A DNA stretch of 64,000 bases from Blasia pusilla (lineage: Eukaryota; Marchantiophyta; Marchantiopsida; Blasiales). The stretch is from assembly GCA_050084515.1 (NCBI GenBank), contig CM114271.1, forward strand, positions 59,954,001 to 60,018,000, read 5' to 3'. The notes under the pieces were generated by a model, which was not told the origin of the DNA, did no database searches, and worked only from the letters and a program-made list of their open reading frames with translations. A program made the position numbers and the translations under genes. Position 1 is the first letter of the stretch; each line of letters begins with the position of its first letter. Positions 9,969 through 19,546 of the stretch are shown here, piece after piece.

Positions 9969-10514
9969 CTATGTACATCTGGGATTTATCCATCGTCCCT
10001 CAAAAAACCTAATGAGAGGGGGTGTTAGACATGCCATATGCCATCCTCTCGAGTACCCATCACAGACTAGCATAGTGGCTGCACCACGGGCGGAACCACA
10101 CAACATACATCTTAAGCCTGTAGGAATTATTGCTAAGCCCGGATCCACTGTACCATCAATGTTTGGAAGATGACATAGCGCACAGTTAGGCACATGGTCC
10201 TTCCAAACCATACCATCGCGTCCCTCCAATAAGAGAACACCGGATGGCAAAATCTCACGCACTCTCAAGATGGTACGCCGTGTAGTCACATCCAAGGCCG
10301 TGGGTGCCGTCTGCTGAAAGTAGACATAGTCTGCTTGATGAAACCTCCGGATAGTAGGTTGATAACCACCTCCCCGAATAATCGCATACCTCAATGTATC
10401 CCGATGTTGCGCAATCGCCAAGTTCACAAACGCCATGGATATCACTCTCTGAAATAACTCAACCCTCTGGGAACATGCTCGCATCCATACATCAGGGTTA
10501 TCAAGTTTCAACAC
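9969..10514 (-). pseudogene. Gypsy copy 1: integrase C-terminal region with PHD finger
   Basis: An open frame of 181 codons. Residues about 58-100 form an integrase tail like the GPY/F region (FHQADYVYFQQTAP and ILPSGVLLLEGRDG). Residues 111-114 hold a CALC pair. Residues 136-180 form a PHD finger: CMLC, 11 residues, CDGY, then GWHMAC, LTPPL and GRWINPRC. Two zinc ligands are altered in this copy (CDGC to CDGY; WxCPRC to WINPRC), but copy 2 retains GRWMCPRC, so the ancestral domain had complete ligands. PHD fingers read histone H3 tails. By analogy with integrase chromodomains, it may have targeted integration. That role is inferred; the fold call rests on ligand spacing and the WHMAC and TPPL signatures. 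Confidence 0.8.
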
Positions 10515-10599
10515 CTCACCAACATCTCGACAAATGGCCGTAGGTAAATCTGACTCACGGCCATAAAGCAGCCAGTACGGTGAGAAAGACGCTAAGGAT

Positions 10600-11055
10600 G
10601 CCTACCTGCTGAATATGTATCCCATCGCCAACCACGGCAACTGAAGGTCCCAATCTCCTAGGTGATCTCTCTGCAAGCCATACTTGCGTAATCCTCTCTT
10701 CACCGTCTGCATAACCCTCTCCGCTAGTCCAACCGCCTCACGATGATCTCGCGAAGTGGTGCGATGGTCAATCAGTGATCTGATCATACAAGGCCTGAAA
10801 CTCCGCGGGAAACTCTGTACCCTGGTCTGTCAACACCTCAGTTGGTGCGGCGTAATGACTCAACACTCGATTTAGGAAGGCATACGCTACTCCCTCACTC
10901 GCTTTGTAAGACAATGCAACCAACTCTATCCACTTCGAGAAGTGTCGACCATCACCAACACATAACGACTATGGCGCTCTGTCAAAGGCAAAAAACCTGA
11001 AAAATCCAAACTCCATCTATAACCTAAATCCATGATTAGAAGTGGATGCAACTTT
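10600..11055 (-). pseudogene. Gypsy copy 1: integrase core, decayed
   Basis: Minus-strand fragments carry the core fold. MDLGYRWSLDFSG and RHSRYVLVMV (about 11030-10960) contain the first catalytic Asp region. The DQGTEF motif lies near 10830, and DHREAVGLAERVMQ near 10740 carries the catalytic Glu. Several frame changes and an in-frame stop near 10602 separate the pieces. The upstream zinc-binding HHCC portion is missing because the inverted LTR fragment replaces it. Confidence 0.8.
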
Positions 11056-11056
11056 G

Positions 11057-11557
11057 GAGCCATATTAAGGAACTTACTATTTTAGGTAAGTACTATTTTG
11101 AGTATATGATCGACTTTCTATTTTTGGTAAGCATCCCTTGACCTCCTACATCAGGTCGAGAGCCAAGAAGGTGACTTGGGAGCATATGTTACCATGGAGA
11201 GAGCTTGGGAGAGGGGAGGGGTATACCTCAAGGAGGGAGAGCTTGAGAGCTCATTCTCTCTTTATTGAACCTCTTGGCATGAGGCGGCGGAGCTATGGTC
11301 TTGCTTGCCTTGTATGTGTAACCCAAGCCTCTCATTAGGAGAGTGGGTTTGGTTTGACATTGAGAGAGACATGTGAGAGTGCACACATGTGAGAACTATG
11401 GTGTTGTGAGAAAGATTGGATCGTATTTTATTGCAGATATTTTGGTACTTTTTGTCTCGTTGTTTGGATGCCATGAGTTAGCATGGGATCGTGCGTGTTT
11501 GTGTGTGTGTTCGGTGACAGTGATGTATGTTGTGTAGCGATGTATATCCGCACGACA
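11057..11557 (+). repeat. Truncated B-A repeat inserted in opposite orientation inside gypsy copy 1
   Basis: About 500 bp matches the last part of B followed by A of the terminal repeats, in the plus orientation, ending exactly at GCACGACA (11557). It replaces the RNase H to integrase segment: to its right the minus strand encodes KLARWAL of RNase H, and to its left it encodes the integrase core. The left junction shares a few bases (TGGAGCC-like) with both partners. That suggests microhomology repair or ectopic exchange, not simple insertion. Confidence 0.85.
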
Positions 11558-11798
11558 AAGCCCACCTCGCAAGCTTCCTTATAAACTTGTCGGATTCCAT
11601 CAACCACTTAAGTGGCCGATGATTAGTAATGATGGTAAAGGGATTTCCGAATAGATAACATCTGAAATATGTGATAGCCCACACTACAGCCAAACACTCA
11701 CCCTCATACGAGATATACTTTGTCTCTGCAATGTCGTTTGAGCGACTAGTGTAAGCCACCACGAACTCTCTATCATCATCGTCATGCTGGGTGAGCAC
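11558..11798 (-). pseudogene. Gypsy copy 1: RNase H fragment
   Basis: Contains VLTQHDDDDREFVVAY, YEGECLAVVWAI, FRCYLFGNPF and KWLMESDK, the typical RNase H block of Ty3/gypsy polyproteins. It lines up with 22930-23190 of copy 2. It ends abruptly at KLARWAL, where the inverted repeat fragment begins. Confidence 0.85.
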
Positions 11799-11882
11799 GG
11801 CTCCAAAGCCCCAACATGCTCCAATCAGTATGCATCTGAAAAGGACGCCCTCTGATCGGTCTCCTCAATATGGGCACGGACA

Positions 11883-12818
11883 TCAATATGTCCTTAAGCA
11901 TCTGAAATGCTCTCTCTTGCTCACCCCCCTCTGCCACTCCTGATCCACCTTGGTCAACAAGGTTAGCAGCTTCGCAATCAAACTGAAACCCTTCACGTAT
12001 CGTCGATAGAAGTTCGCCAATCCCATGAATGCACGAACTCGACTCACATTTGTAGGGCGTGGAATGCTTGAAATAGCCTTTATCTTCATCTATTGCATAC
12101 CAAGGCCCTATGGGTATATCGTATGACCCAAGTACTCAATCTGGTCGTAGAAGAACTTACACTTGCCTGGATGTAGCTTCAGCCTATGTAATTGCAATCG
12201 TCGAAATACCTCCTCTAGATGTCGCTCATGCTCCTTAACCGTGGCGCTAAAGACTACGATGTCATCAATATAACACATAACAAAATCCAGACCTGCCAAG
12301 ACCCTATCCATAACCCTCTGAAACTCAACCAGGGCATTCTTTAACCCAAATGGTAAGAACCGCCAGTGGTATAAGCAATCCTTCTCGTGAAGATCGATAC
12401 CCCAAAATGTCATCTTCTGCCTATCCTCCAATCTGATAGGCATCTGATGGTATCCAGCTCGAAGATCTAACGCATTGAAGACCTTTGCATGCCCAATAGC
12501 ATCAAAGATCTCCTTAAGAATGGGCATGGCATACCTATCATACTTTGTCTACCGATTGATAGGTTGGTAATCTCCACACATCCGCCTATCTGTCCAGTTG
12601 CCATGCACATCCTTCTTGGCGAGCATGATAGTGGTAGATGCATACTCTCCATGCGACATCCCCATTAGTCCTGCACCAACCAAGTCGTGGCTCCTACTCT
12701 GAATCATAGCCCTCTCCATGTCACTGTACTTGTAGGATCGTCGGAAGACCGGCGTGTCACTCGACAAATGAATGTGGATCCCTGGACCCTTCAGCATACC
12801 CAAATCTACTAAATGCAA
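11883..12818 (-). pseudogene. Gypsy copy 1: reverse transcriptase, decayed
   Basis: Successive frames carry the seven-block gypsy RT: SSDTPVFRRSYKYSDMER, then GEYASTTIMLAKK, MCGDYQPINR, LDLRAGYHQMPI, LPFGLKNALVEFQRVMD, the catalytic CYIDDIVVFS, KCKFFYDQIEYLGHTI and FMGLANFYRRYVKGFS. It is interrupted by stops after QPINR and after HTIYP, and by frame changes. Asp-Asp of YIDD is intact. Its counterpart in copy 2 is at 21823-22830. Confidence 0.9.
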
Positions 12819-13189
12819 AACAACTCCTATAACTCCTAAGGAACTTGTGTATTCAGCGCCGCTCTCCTCTTGTCAACTTAGGGCCCATATTTGGCTCCCA
12901 AGTCTCCATCTGGACTACGGTAGGACTCTCGGACGCGGATGTTGGTGGTTGCTATGGTGCAACCCTGTCTCGGACAATAGAACTCTCATCTCCACGTGCA
13001 ATACCCGGAACCACGCTTGATGCTATGGCTATCATCTCCTGGCGTACCTGCAAAACATCCCAAGAAGTCCAAGGATGTCTCTCCCGATTACCCCTGGTGT
13101 GTAAATCTCCTCGGGTCTCGCCCCCAGCCACTACCTCAACCGTCTCGGTAGGCATGGGGCTCACCAACACAACAGTTGTGATCTATTGC
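12819..13189 (-). pseudogene. Gypsy copy 1: linker between methyltransferase and RT
   Basis: Partly open minus-strand sequence including VSPMPTETVEVVAGGETRGD. It is conserved with copy 2 (21530-21830, SPMPTETVEAVAGGETRGD). It is rich in Val, Glu, Gly and Arg with no recognised domain. Conservation in both copies suggests a structured or spacer portion of the polyprotein. Confidence 0.6.
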
Positions 13190-14159
13190 ATCCTCAAACG
13201 ACTCAGCTCAGGTACTCCTAAGCTGAAAATCCCTGTAAAGTAGTTTAGGTCCATCGCCTGACCCAAGATATGACGTCATGATGCCTCTGATAGTAACGGT
13301 ACTGTCGTCACTCCTGTGGGGAATCCCATCGCTCGCTCTTGCTCATCGGCGTTGGGCTCCACCAACCTCTATACCTCGTCATCCCAAACCAAGCCAGGTC
13401 CGGCCTTCTTGTATGCAAAGGAAGCAGGAAAACTCTCAAATGTGGGAAAGGTTGCCCGTGGCAAGCCAATCATGTTGACCACAATCAACGGCGATCAATC
13501 ATCGTGCCTCACTGCCTATGATCGACAACCTAGATCCAGTATAGAATCCATCTACTAATCGGAGGGACGCTCCACTCTCGCATATGCCCTCCGCAATACC
13601 TCACGTGGTAACAAGTTGGTCCACCAAAGACGTAGACGATGTGCTCGTGAATCCACACTTGCCGCATCCAACAAGACTTCCGGGCTGATCCATGCGCGCA
13701 CCTGATGTGCACTCGTCACCACACGGGATCTCGAATCGCCCAAAATTGGTACATTCTGGAGGATGAGACTGATGCTCCTGCAAGTGTTGCAAGATCCGCA
13801 TCATCTCCCAAAATAACCTGGACCGAGAGTTAGCTAATCCGCTACCTAGTCCAGCCCTGACATGGCCAACTAGCAATGACCACATCTATGGTCCCTTCCC
13901 GCTCCAAGTCCTGCGCCCCCAACTATGAAATGTCCCTTGGTAGGGAACTTTGGTAGCCCTAAATGGCGGACGCAGACAACAAGTCGAGAAAATGGAGGCG
14001 TAACTCTGCCACATGGTGAAGTGAAGTGCACCTCGCAACATCATCAATCTCAACGTATAGGTACTATTGCACGCGCACTCTTGCCTGCAAAACAACAACT
14101 AAACCCGTGCTGATCCCTCCAAAGAAATCCAACATGCGAATACCCTTCTCTGGGATCCA
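13190..14159 (-). pseudogene. Gypsy copy 1: C5 cytosine DNA methyltransferase domain (DNMT3-like order)
   Basis: About 320 codons carry the motifs of a 5-methylcytosine transferase in canonical order. Motif I is RMLDFFGGISTGL (14138-14100, AdoMet binding). A motif II-like YLYVEIDD follows. Motif IV is ASWPCQGW, whose catalytic Cys codon is 13862-13860. Then comes a RSRLFWEMMRIL helix, and motif VI as QNVP (normally ENV). After HQVRAWI there is an LLDAAS-x5-AHRLRLWWTNL block resembling the AAHRARxFWGNL segment of DNMT3 enzymes. The recognition tail is VWDD-x5-LVEPNADERERAMGF and LGQAMDLN. Motif order is not permuted, unlike plant DRMs. It lies between protease and RT. At least four stops and two frameshifts disrupt it. 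I infer it once methylated cytosine in element or host DNA. Confidence 0.88.
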
Positions 14160-14487
14160 CCACACAATCGGGGTGGTGTCCAAAGGGATCATAGTAGCAC
14201 TTCTGCCTACCTAGGGTTCCTCTGACCCGTCACACTCTAGTGCAAATGTTCACTCCACGAGGTCTGCATATGCTCACTGGCTAAGCGTCAAAGCTCCTCA
14301 GTCGAGCCCCAAGCGGCACCTCTCCTCCACGGATTGATGCGGCTACCATGACATTCCTCCCCATAGAAATGTCAGGAACGGGAGTATCCTCTGCATGGAC
14401 ATGTCCCTCAATCAAATCACTAGGCCAAGTGATGGCACTGCTAAATGCTGCCAAGGTCGCCATTTCTCCTAGCTGTTGCTCGATCAC
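14160..14487 (-). pseudogene. Gypsy copy 1: protease-methyltransferase linker
   Basis: A mostly open stretch (ORF 14487-14281) contains AITWPSDLIEGHVHAEDTPVPD, then a stop and a frame change before motif I of the methyltransferase. No known domain is visible. It probably joined the two enzymes in the ancestral polyprotein. Confidence 0.5.
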
Positions 14488-14559
14488 TACACTTGTGAAT
14501 CGAACGGGTAATGAGCTAAGGCGCCCATCACTTGACTGCCATCCTGGTCTATAGGACGT

Positions 14560-14967
14560 TGACTCCTCCTAGTAATCCAGGAAAAATCCCATGGGTTATA
14601 ATACTGCTCTACCAACCAAGACGTCGTGGGACTTTACATCAGTCACTATCGCCTTGGCTCGCGCCACTGACTCATCTGTAGGATATCCTGGGCTAATCCT
14701 AACTACGACCTCTTGTCGATTGATATACTAGATGGTACTTGCTCCACCCAAGGATATCTATATCTGGAATGGACAATGCTTCACATCGGCTCTCGTCAAG
14801 CCCAATCCTCTAAATGACGCTTTCCCCAACATCAGGGGTTGCGCTCCTGAATCCAACAAGACGCGCTGCGGACTAAAAGCTCTACCTCCGGGACTTACCA
14901 ACTGGAAGAGCTCTCCCCAGTTATCCAGTAATATAATACCAAGAGAAGCCATGACACGCTCTATCAC
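14560..14967 (-). pseudogene. Gypsy copy 1: retropepsin-like aspartic protease
   Basis: The catalytic motif VLLDSGAQPLMLGK is encoded with DSGA at 14853-14842. Flanking strands are ELFQLVSPGG upstream and LGLTRADVKHCPFQI downstream, and a second half (about 14700-14600) contains VLVGRAVLYPMGF. This matches the single-lobe retropepsin layout with a D-[ST]-G-A active site. It precedes the methyltransferase and would have cleaved the polyprotein. Stops interrupt the second half. Confidence 0.8.
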
Positions 14968-15339
14968 GTATCTAGCCGCATCTCCGCCATCCTAGCAGCC
15001 GAAGCCTGCCATGAATCTGACGTGGAAAGCCTGAGCATATGCTCCAAGGGCAGGTCCATCACCTCCTATGCAATCACCTCTGAATATGATGCAAGAACTC
15101 CAACTCCATGCTCACAAAGCGTAGCAGCCAGCCTAAAAACCTTGGCGGGTGTACCTCCCAATGTCATAACATCGGAAGCAAAAAATAAAGGAGTGCGTTA
15201 CACAACAGTGGCTGCCCCCAACAACATGTTCGACACATGCTCCTCATGAGCATCAACAATAGGAGTCGTAGCACTTGCTTCTCCCATCGCCCTGTGTGCC
15301 TGCACACCAACAACATCACCAACTCTCCGAGAACTCTCA

Positions 15340-16169
15340 TCAGGACCCATTGATGGCTTGGATTACACACACAAGGCCATGCGTACAAACTGCGGCGGCC
15401 TCCATCGGGGAAACCCCACACATCCAACCAGGATCCTCCATAATTATGGCGGCTCCATAAGACGTCGATGTCAAGAATCCGGCATCGGATAACCTCAATG
15501 CCATAGCGGAAATCTGCTCCTGTAGCTGTTGTATCTGAGCAGCTATCCCAGCCTCACGCGCGACCTCTCTCTCGACGCGTCTAGGTGGTGGGACTCTACC
15601 TCCTCCACGGGAAACTCCATCACCCTGTCGGGCAACTCCAGCTCCTCGTCCCCCAACGAGACCACCTAGTGCATGACCTCTAGGCCCACTCGGACCGACT
15701 ACTTGCTCTAGTGCCCTCTCTAGCCCTTGGTCCGGATGTAACTCAGAGTGTAAACTGAAAACCTGGCGCGTGTGTGACCATACCTCTGACAATAGTCACA
15801 CTGATAACATCATGGTGCAACACCATCTCCTCCTCCATGTTGAGGCACACGTCCATGACCCTGATGAGTGCAATCACTCTGATGATGGGCTCCACCACAT
15901 GACCAACAAGTAATCGTAGGCGGCTGCTGTTGAGCCGCATATGAAGGCGGATGTCTCTGTGGCACGGCCTCCCGGTATCCTCCCTGAGCTTGTGGTGCCA
16001 ATGTCGACCTATCTTGGAGTCCACGTTGCTGCATTGGTGGTGCAGACAATCGTGAGTGCTCTCGCCTAGAACCCATGGTGGCTACGCTCTCCTCCGCCAT
16101 GTTGCGCTCAATGTTATTGGCGGTCCTAAAAATATCTCTCAATGTAGGGGAGGTGTTCATAAGAAGCAC
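15340..16169 (-). pseudogene. Gypsy copy 1: nucleocapsid region with CCHC zinc knuckle and coiled linker
   Basis: The frame 16169-15810 contains a Gln/Pro/Arg-rich stretch and then CWSCGGAHHQSDC, a zinc knuckle of the CX2CX3HX4C form common in plant gypsy Gag. The next frame (15792-15340) is Gly/Arg-rich with a short coiled-coil-like segment (AAQIQQLQEQISAMALRL). The two are in different frames, implying a frameshift near 15800. It would bind element RNA. Confidence 0.8.
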
Positions 16170-16240
16170 CCCCTCCTACACCTGTGTCCGCAGGATCCGG
16201 TCCAGCATCGCGTACCATGGCTGGATAGCTTGAGCCTCTG

Positions 16241-16915
16241 TCACCCCTGAGTGACGTTGATCAATCGGCGCAAGCAAGTGTAAGCCTCAAGCAATCTCTC
16301 ACCCGGACGCCTCCGCAACTTCTCCGTACGTACCCCTTGGTAGCTCGCCCTCAACTCAACGAAGAACTCAACCACGGGATTGAACCTGGGACGAACCCGA
16401 CTAGATGGTGCAATTGTTCCAGTGTGAGTGACTCCTCCTAAAACATCACTAGTGGAAGAGGAAGTAGCTTCTTCTGACTCCTCCTCCTCATATAGGAACG
16501 GCTCCGTCCATGACACATAGTGTGGGTCATAGTAGAGTCGCCATGCCTCAATCTCTTTGGCATATCTGTGGGAGAACTCATGGTAATCATCCATGGGCGC
16601 TCCCTCTAAATTCTCAAACATACCGTTCCATGTTGTAAACGGGTTGAACTCTCTAGAGTTCCTAACCCGCTGTGAGTCACACAAACTCCTAAACTCCGCA
16701 GTGAAGTCATGTAGCTCTATAGTGCCTACAACACCCGAAAACCAACGCGGTCCTCTATCTTGGTCGTACATCTTGTACATCCAACTGGTAGGACCACTCA
16801 ATGTATAAGGTGGATCACTAACACACTCCTCTACACACTCCTCCTCGTCTAAAGATGACACAGAACGAGATCGAAGCGGTCTCTCACGTGAAGACCCTTG
16901 AAACCTCATACCCAC
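16241..16915 (-). pseudogene. Gypsy copy 1: Gag capsid-like region
   Basis: A 224-codon open frame. The last 60 residues (FNPVVEFFVELRASYQG, then RRRPGERLLEAYTCLRRL) fit the capsid C-terminal pattern of plant gypsy Gag (F-x3-L-x3-Y, then GE-x2-EAY-x3-L). The first 150 residues, including WMYKMYDQDRGPRWFSGVVG, are unfamiliar and acidic toward the middle. The region is entirely deleted in copy 2. Confidence 0.7.
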
Positions 16916-17154
16916 ACTGGTCTATGTCCCCTAAACCCATACATCATGGATGCTTTTAGCATCAATACAAAACCCAATATTCCAAATAACTTCCCAATAC
17001 CCGGAAATCCCTCGCACGTGCAGTGTAAGAGACCAGAATGGGTAACATGAAAATAATGTCGATGCCGCTCCTCGGCAATTGCAAATCTCGACCCCAACTC
17101 AATCGTGAAGACAACTCCTCCAATCAACAAGTTGTACTCCTCTCGTATTGACAC
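16906..17154 (-). pseudogene. Gypsy copy 1: conserved N-terminal frame before Gag
   Basis: An 82-codon frame starts MSIREEYNLLIGGVVF and contains HYFHVTHSGLLHCTCEGF, a His/Cys cluster. It overlaps the start of the Gag frame by a few codons. The same segment survives in copy 2 (20659-20890; EEYDLLIGGVV and THSGPLPYTCEGF), so it belongs to the family. The CxC plus His pattern could be a small zinc-binding motif, but I do not recognise a domain. Confidence 0.5.
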
Positions 17155-18345
17155 TGCTCAAACCTCCTAGATATGCGGTGCATGTTCAGCGGTTTGATTT
17201 GGCACTAGCGGCACAAAACGGCTACAAACGACACGGCACTCGGGAATGGGGTGCGGCACTTAGTGGCATACCCTCCTCAATCAGCAATTCACATGCTTTG
17301 CTCCTTAGTAAGGAGCGACTCCACGATCGAGACGGTACGGTGTGGCCACAAGCGACACGACATGGAAATTGGCGATGCGTTGTGGCTACGGGCGTCACGA
17401 CATGGTACTCGATCGTAGTCGAGCGGTTACCAATCACAACATAGCAGCATGAAGTGAAAACTCAAACACCATAACCCGAGGTCACCTGCCATCACTGGTT
17501 GATGACGAAACTATGATGACGATGGCAGCCAAACCAAAGTACGTGGTGCTGGCACAAGTCAGAGAATCAACGGTCGTCGTGGAAGATCCTGCGCTCCGTA
17601 ATGGCGGCAATCACAACCAAGGATGAACAACGGCCAAACGCGTCTTTGAGCAGTGCTAGGCGGCAGCGACGGCCGATGGTGGACGGTGGACGGTGACGGT
17701 TGATCGTTGATGGTGACGATGACGATGAACTGTTGATCGTTGACCATCAATGATAACAGTTGACTATCGACGGCGGACCGTTGATGGTGACTATGATGGC
17801 GACAACTGGTTTAGGGTTTGAACAATTTAACCCTAAAAATCGCTTAATAATGGCAGTTTTGCAAGATTGGCCATAACTTTTTGCTCGTAACTCCAAATTA
17901 TGCACCGTCTTTTGCACTGCACATCTTCACAATCTACAACATTGTCAAAAAATATTTTGAATTGGACATTCCAGTAAAAATTTACGGGGATTGTTGTAAA
18001 GCCCAATGTCTCTCTCTACTACACAAAATTTGGCAGTGCTTCCGTGCTGATTTCTCCCAACGAAAATGTGAAACCTATGAGAACACAAATCAACAAGCTA
18101 CATGGTGCTTCCGGGAGCACCAGCATGGAGCAATCTACCCCCATACTCAATTCCTATCAAAAATTGGGCAGCGCTTCTGCGTGCCACTCTTCCACATGAA
18201 AAATAGGCAAAGGAAACATCACAAGTAAGTTGCTCTTACTCCGGTGAGCACTCCCATGAACCGCTAAACAGGGAATACAATCCCCAACCTCCAAAACCAG
18301 CAAGCTCCCCCATGAAGCTCTCTCACTCACTCATTCTCTCTTTAT
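17155..18345 (-). other. Leader region of gypsy copy 1
   Basis: Non-coding leader between the 5' B repeat and the first coding frame. It includes degenerate trinucleotide-like CGTTGA/CATCGT arrays (about 17640-17810) that also appear in copy 2 (about 20100-20230). I saw no clear tRNA-complementary primer binding site next to the B repeat. Confidence 0.6.
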
Positions 18346-18847
18346 AAATCAAGGTGAAATCCCTCTCAACACCATAGCTCTCAAAGGTGTGCACTCTCTC
18401 TCATGTCAAACCAAGCCCACTCTCCTAATGAGAGGCTTGGGTTATACTCATAAGACAAGGGACCATAGCTCCGCCGCCTCATGCGAAGAGGTTCAACAAA
18501 GAAGAATGAGCTCTCAACCTCTATCTCCTTGATGTATACCCCTCCCCTCTCCCAAGCTCTCTCCATGGTAACCTATGCTCTCAAGTCACCTCCTTGGCTC
18601 TCGACCTAATGTAGGAGGTCAAGGGCTACTTACCAAAAATAGAAAGTTGACCATATACTCAAAATGGTACTAACCTAAAATATGAAGTTCCTCAATAGAG
18701 CTCTGAATGAGCTGAAACGAAGGGAAAACCTGCTCTCTCAGGTTTCCCAGGGCCTCAACAGGTCATCCTTAACCTCCTGAGCCTGACTTCCACTACTCGC
18801 GAAGGCGCTCTACTAGATCTAACCGATCTATCCTAAAAGACGTGACA
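18346..18847 (-). repeat. 5' terminal B repeat of gypsy copy 1
   Basis: Begins TGTCACGTCTTTTAGGATAG at the element's 5' boundary and runs to about 18346, where it ends in TTTATAAAGAGAG. It matches the B portion of the 3' repeat but is not followed by an A segment, unlike at the 3' end. Confidence 0.8.
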
Positions 18848-18851
18848 TCTT

Positions 18852-19030
18852 CAACCTTTCATGCTTCTTTCCCCTCTTTTGATACAATTTCCATAGGTGT
18901 GATAGATAGATTACAATATTACCCTTGATGTTATGGATTTCAAGAAGGTGACTAAGTATGGGGCGACATAACATATGACATAATTATCTTGGCATTGAAA
19001 AGGTGCATAGCATTTAGATTTATTTTGTTG
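18852..19030. other. Spacer between the two head-to-head gypsy elements
   Basis: Host sequence of about 180 bp left between the TCTT duplication of copy 1 and the ACTA duplication of copy 2. AT-rich and without features. Confidence 0.7.
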
Positions 19031-19034
19031 ACTA

Positions 19035-19546
19035 TGTCACGTCCTTTAGGATAGATCGGTGAGATCTAGTAGAGCATCTTCAAGAGTAGTGGAGGACAGG
19101 CCTAGAAGGTCGAGGATGACCTGTTGAGGCCTCGAGAAACCTAAGAGAGCAGGTTACCCCTTCGTTCTGGCTCACCATATTGAGAAACTTACTATTTTAG
19201 GTAAGTACTATTTTGAGTATATGATCAACTTTCTATTTTTGGTAAGTGGCCCTTGATCTCCTACATCAGGTCAAAAGCCATGGAGGTGACTTGGGAGAAT
19301 AGGTTACCATGGAGAGAGCTTGGGAGAGGGGAGGGGTATATATCCCAAGAAGAGAGAGAGCTTGAGAGCTCATTCTCTCTCTGTTGAACCTCTTGGCATG
19401 AGGCGGTGGAGTTATGGTCTCTTGCCTTATGAGTATAACCCAAGCCTCTTATTAGGAGAGTGGGTTTGGTTTGACATGAGAGAGAGTGCACACCTTTGAG
19501 AGCTATGGTGTGAGATTGTGTAGAGAGAGATTGGATCTTACTTTAC
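19035..19546 (+). repeat. 5' terminal B repeat of gypsy copy 2
   Basis: Matches 24569-25082 (the B inside the 3' array) along its length and ends CTTACTTTACA. The following sequence (AAAGAGAGAAGGAG) is leader, not A. Confidence 0.85.

Larger units (their letters stand above)
9011..18847 (-). mobile_element. Ty3/gypsy-type retroelement copy 1, with DNA methyltransferase and PHD finger
   Basis: The element starts TGTCACGTC (18847 on the minus strand) and ends GCACGACA (9011). It is flanked by the 4-bp direct repeat TCTT at 9007-9010 and 18848-18851. Order in its own direction: repeat B, leader, pre-gag frame, gag, CCHC knuckle, aspartic protease, C5 DNA methyltransferase, RT, RNase H, an inverted LTR fragment, integrase, PHD finger, then repeats A, B and A. 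Gene order and RT/IN motifs are Ty3/gypsy. Stops and frameshifts occur throughout, so it is an inactive copy. Alternative readings of the terminal repeats are given under findings; coding assignments are firm. Confidence 0.9.
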
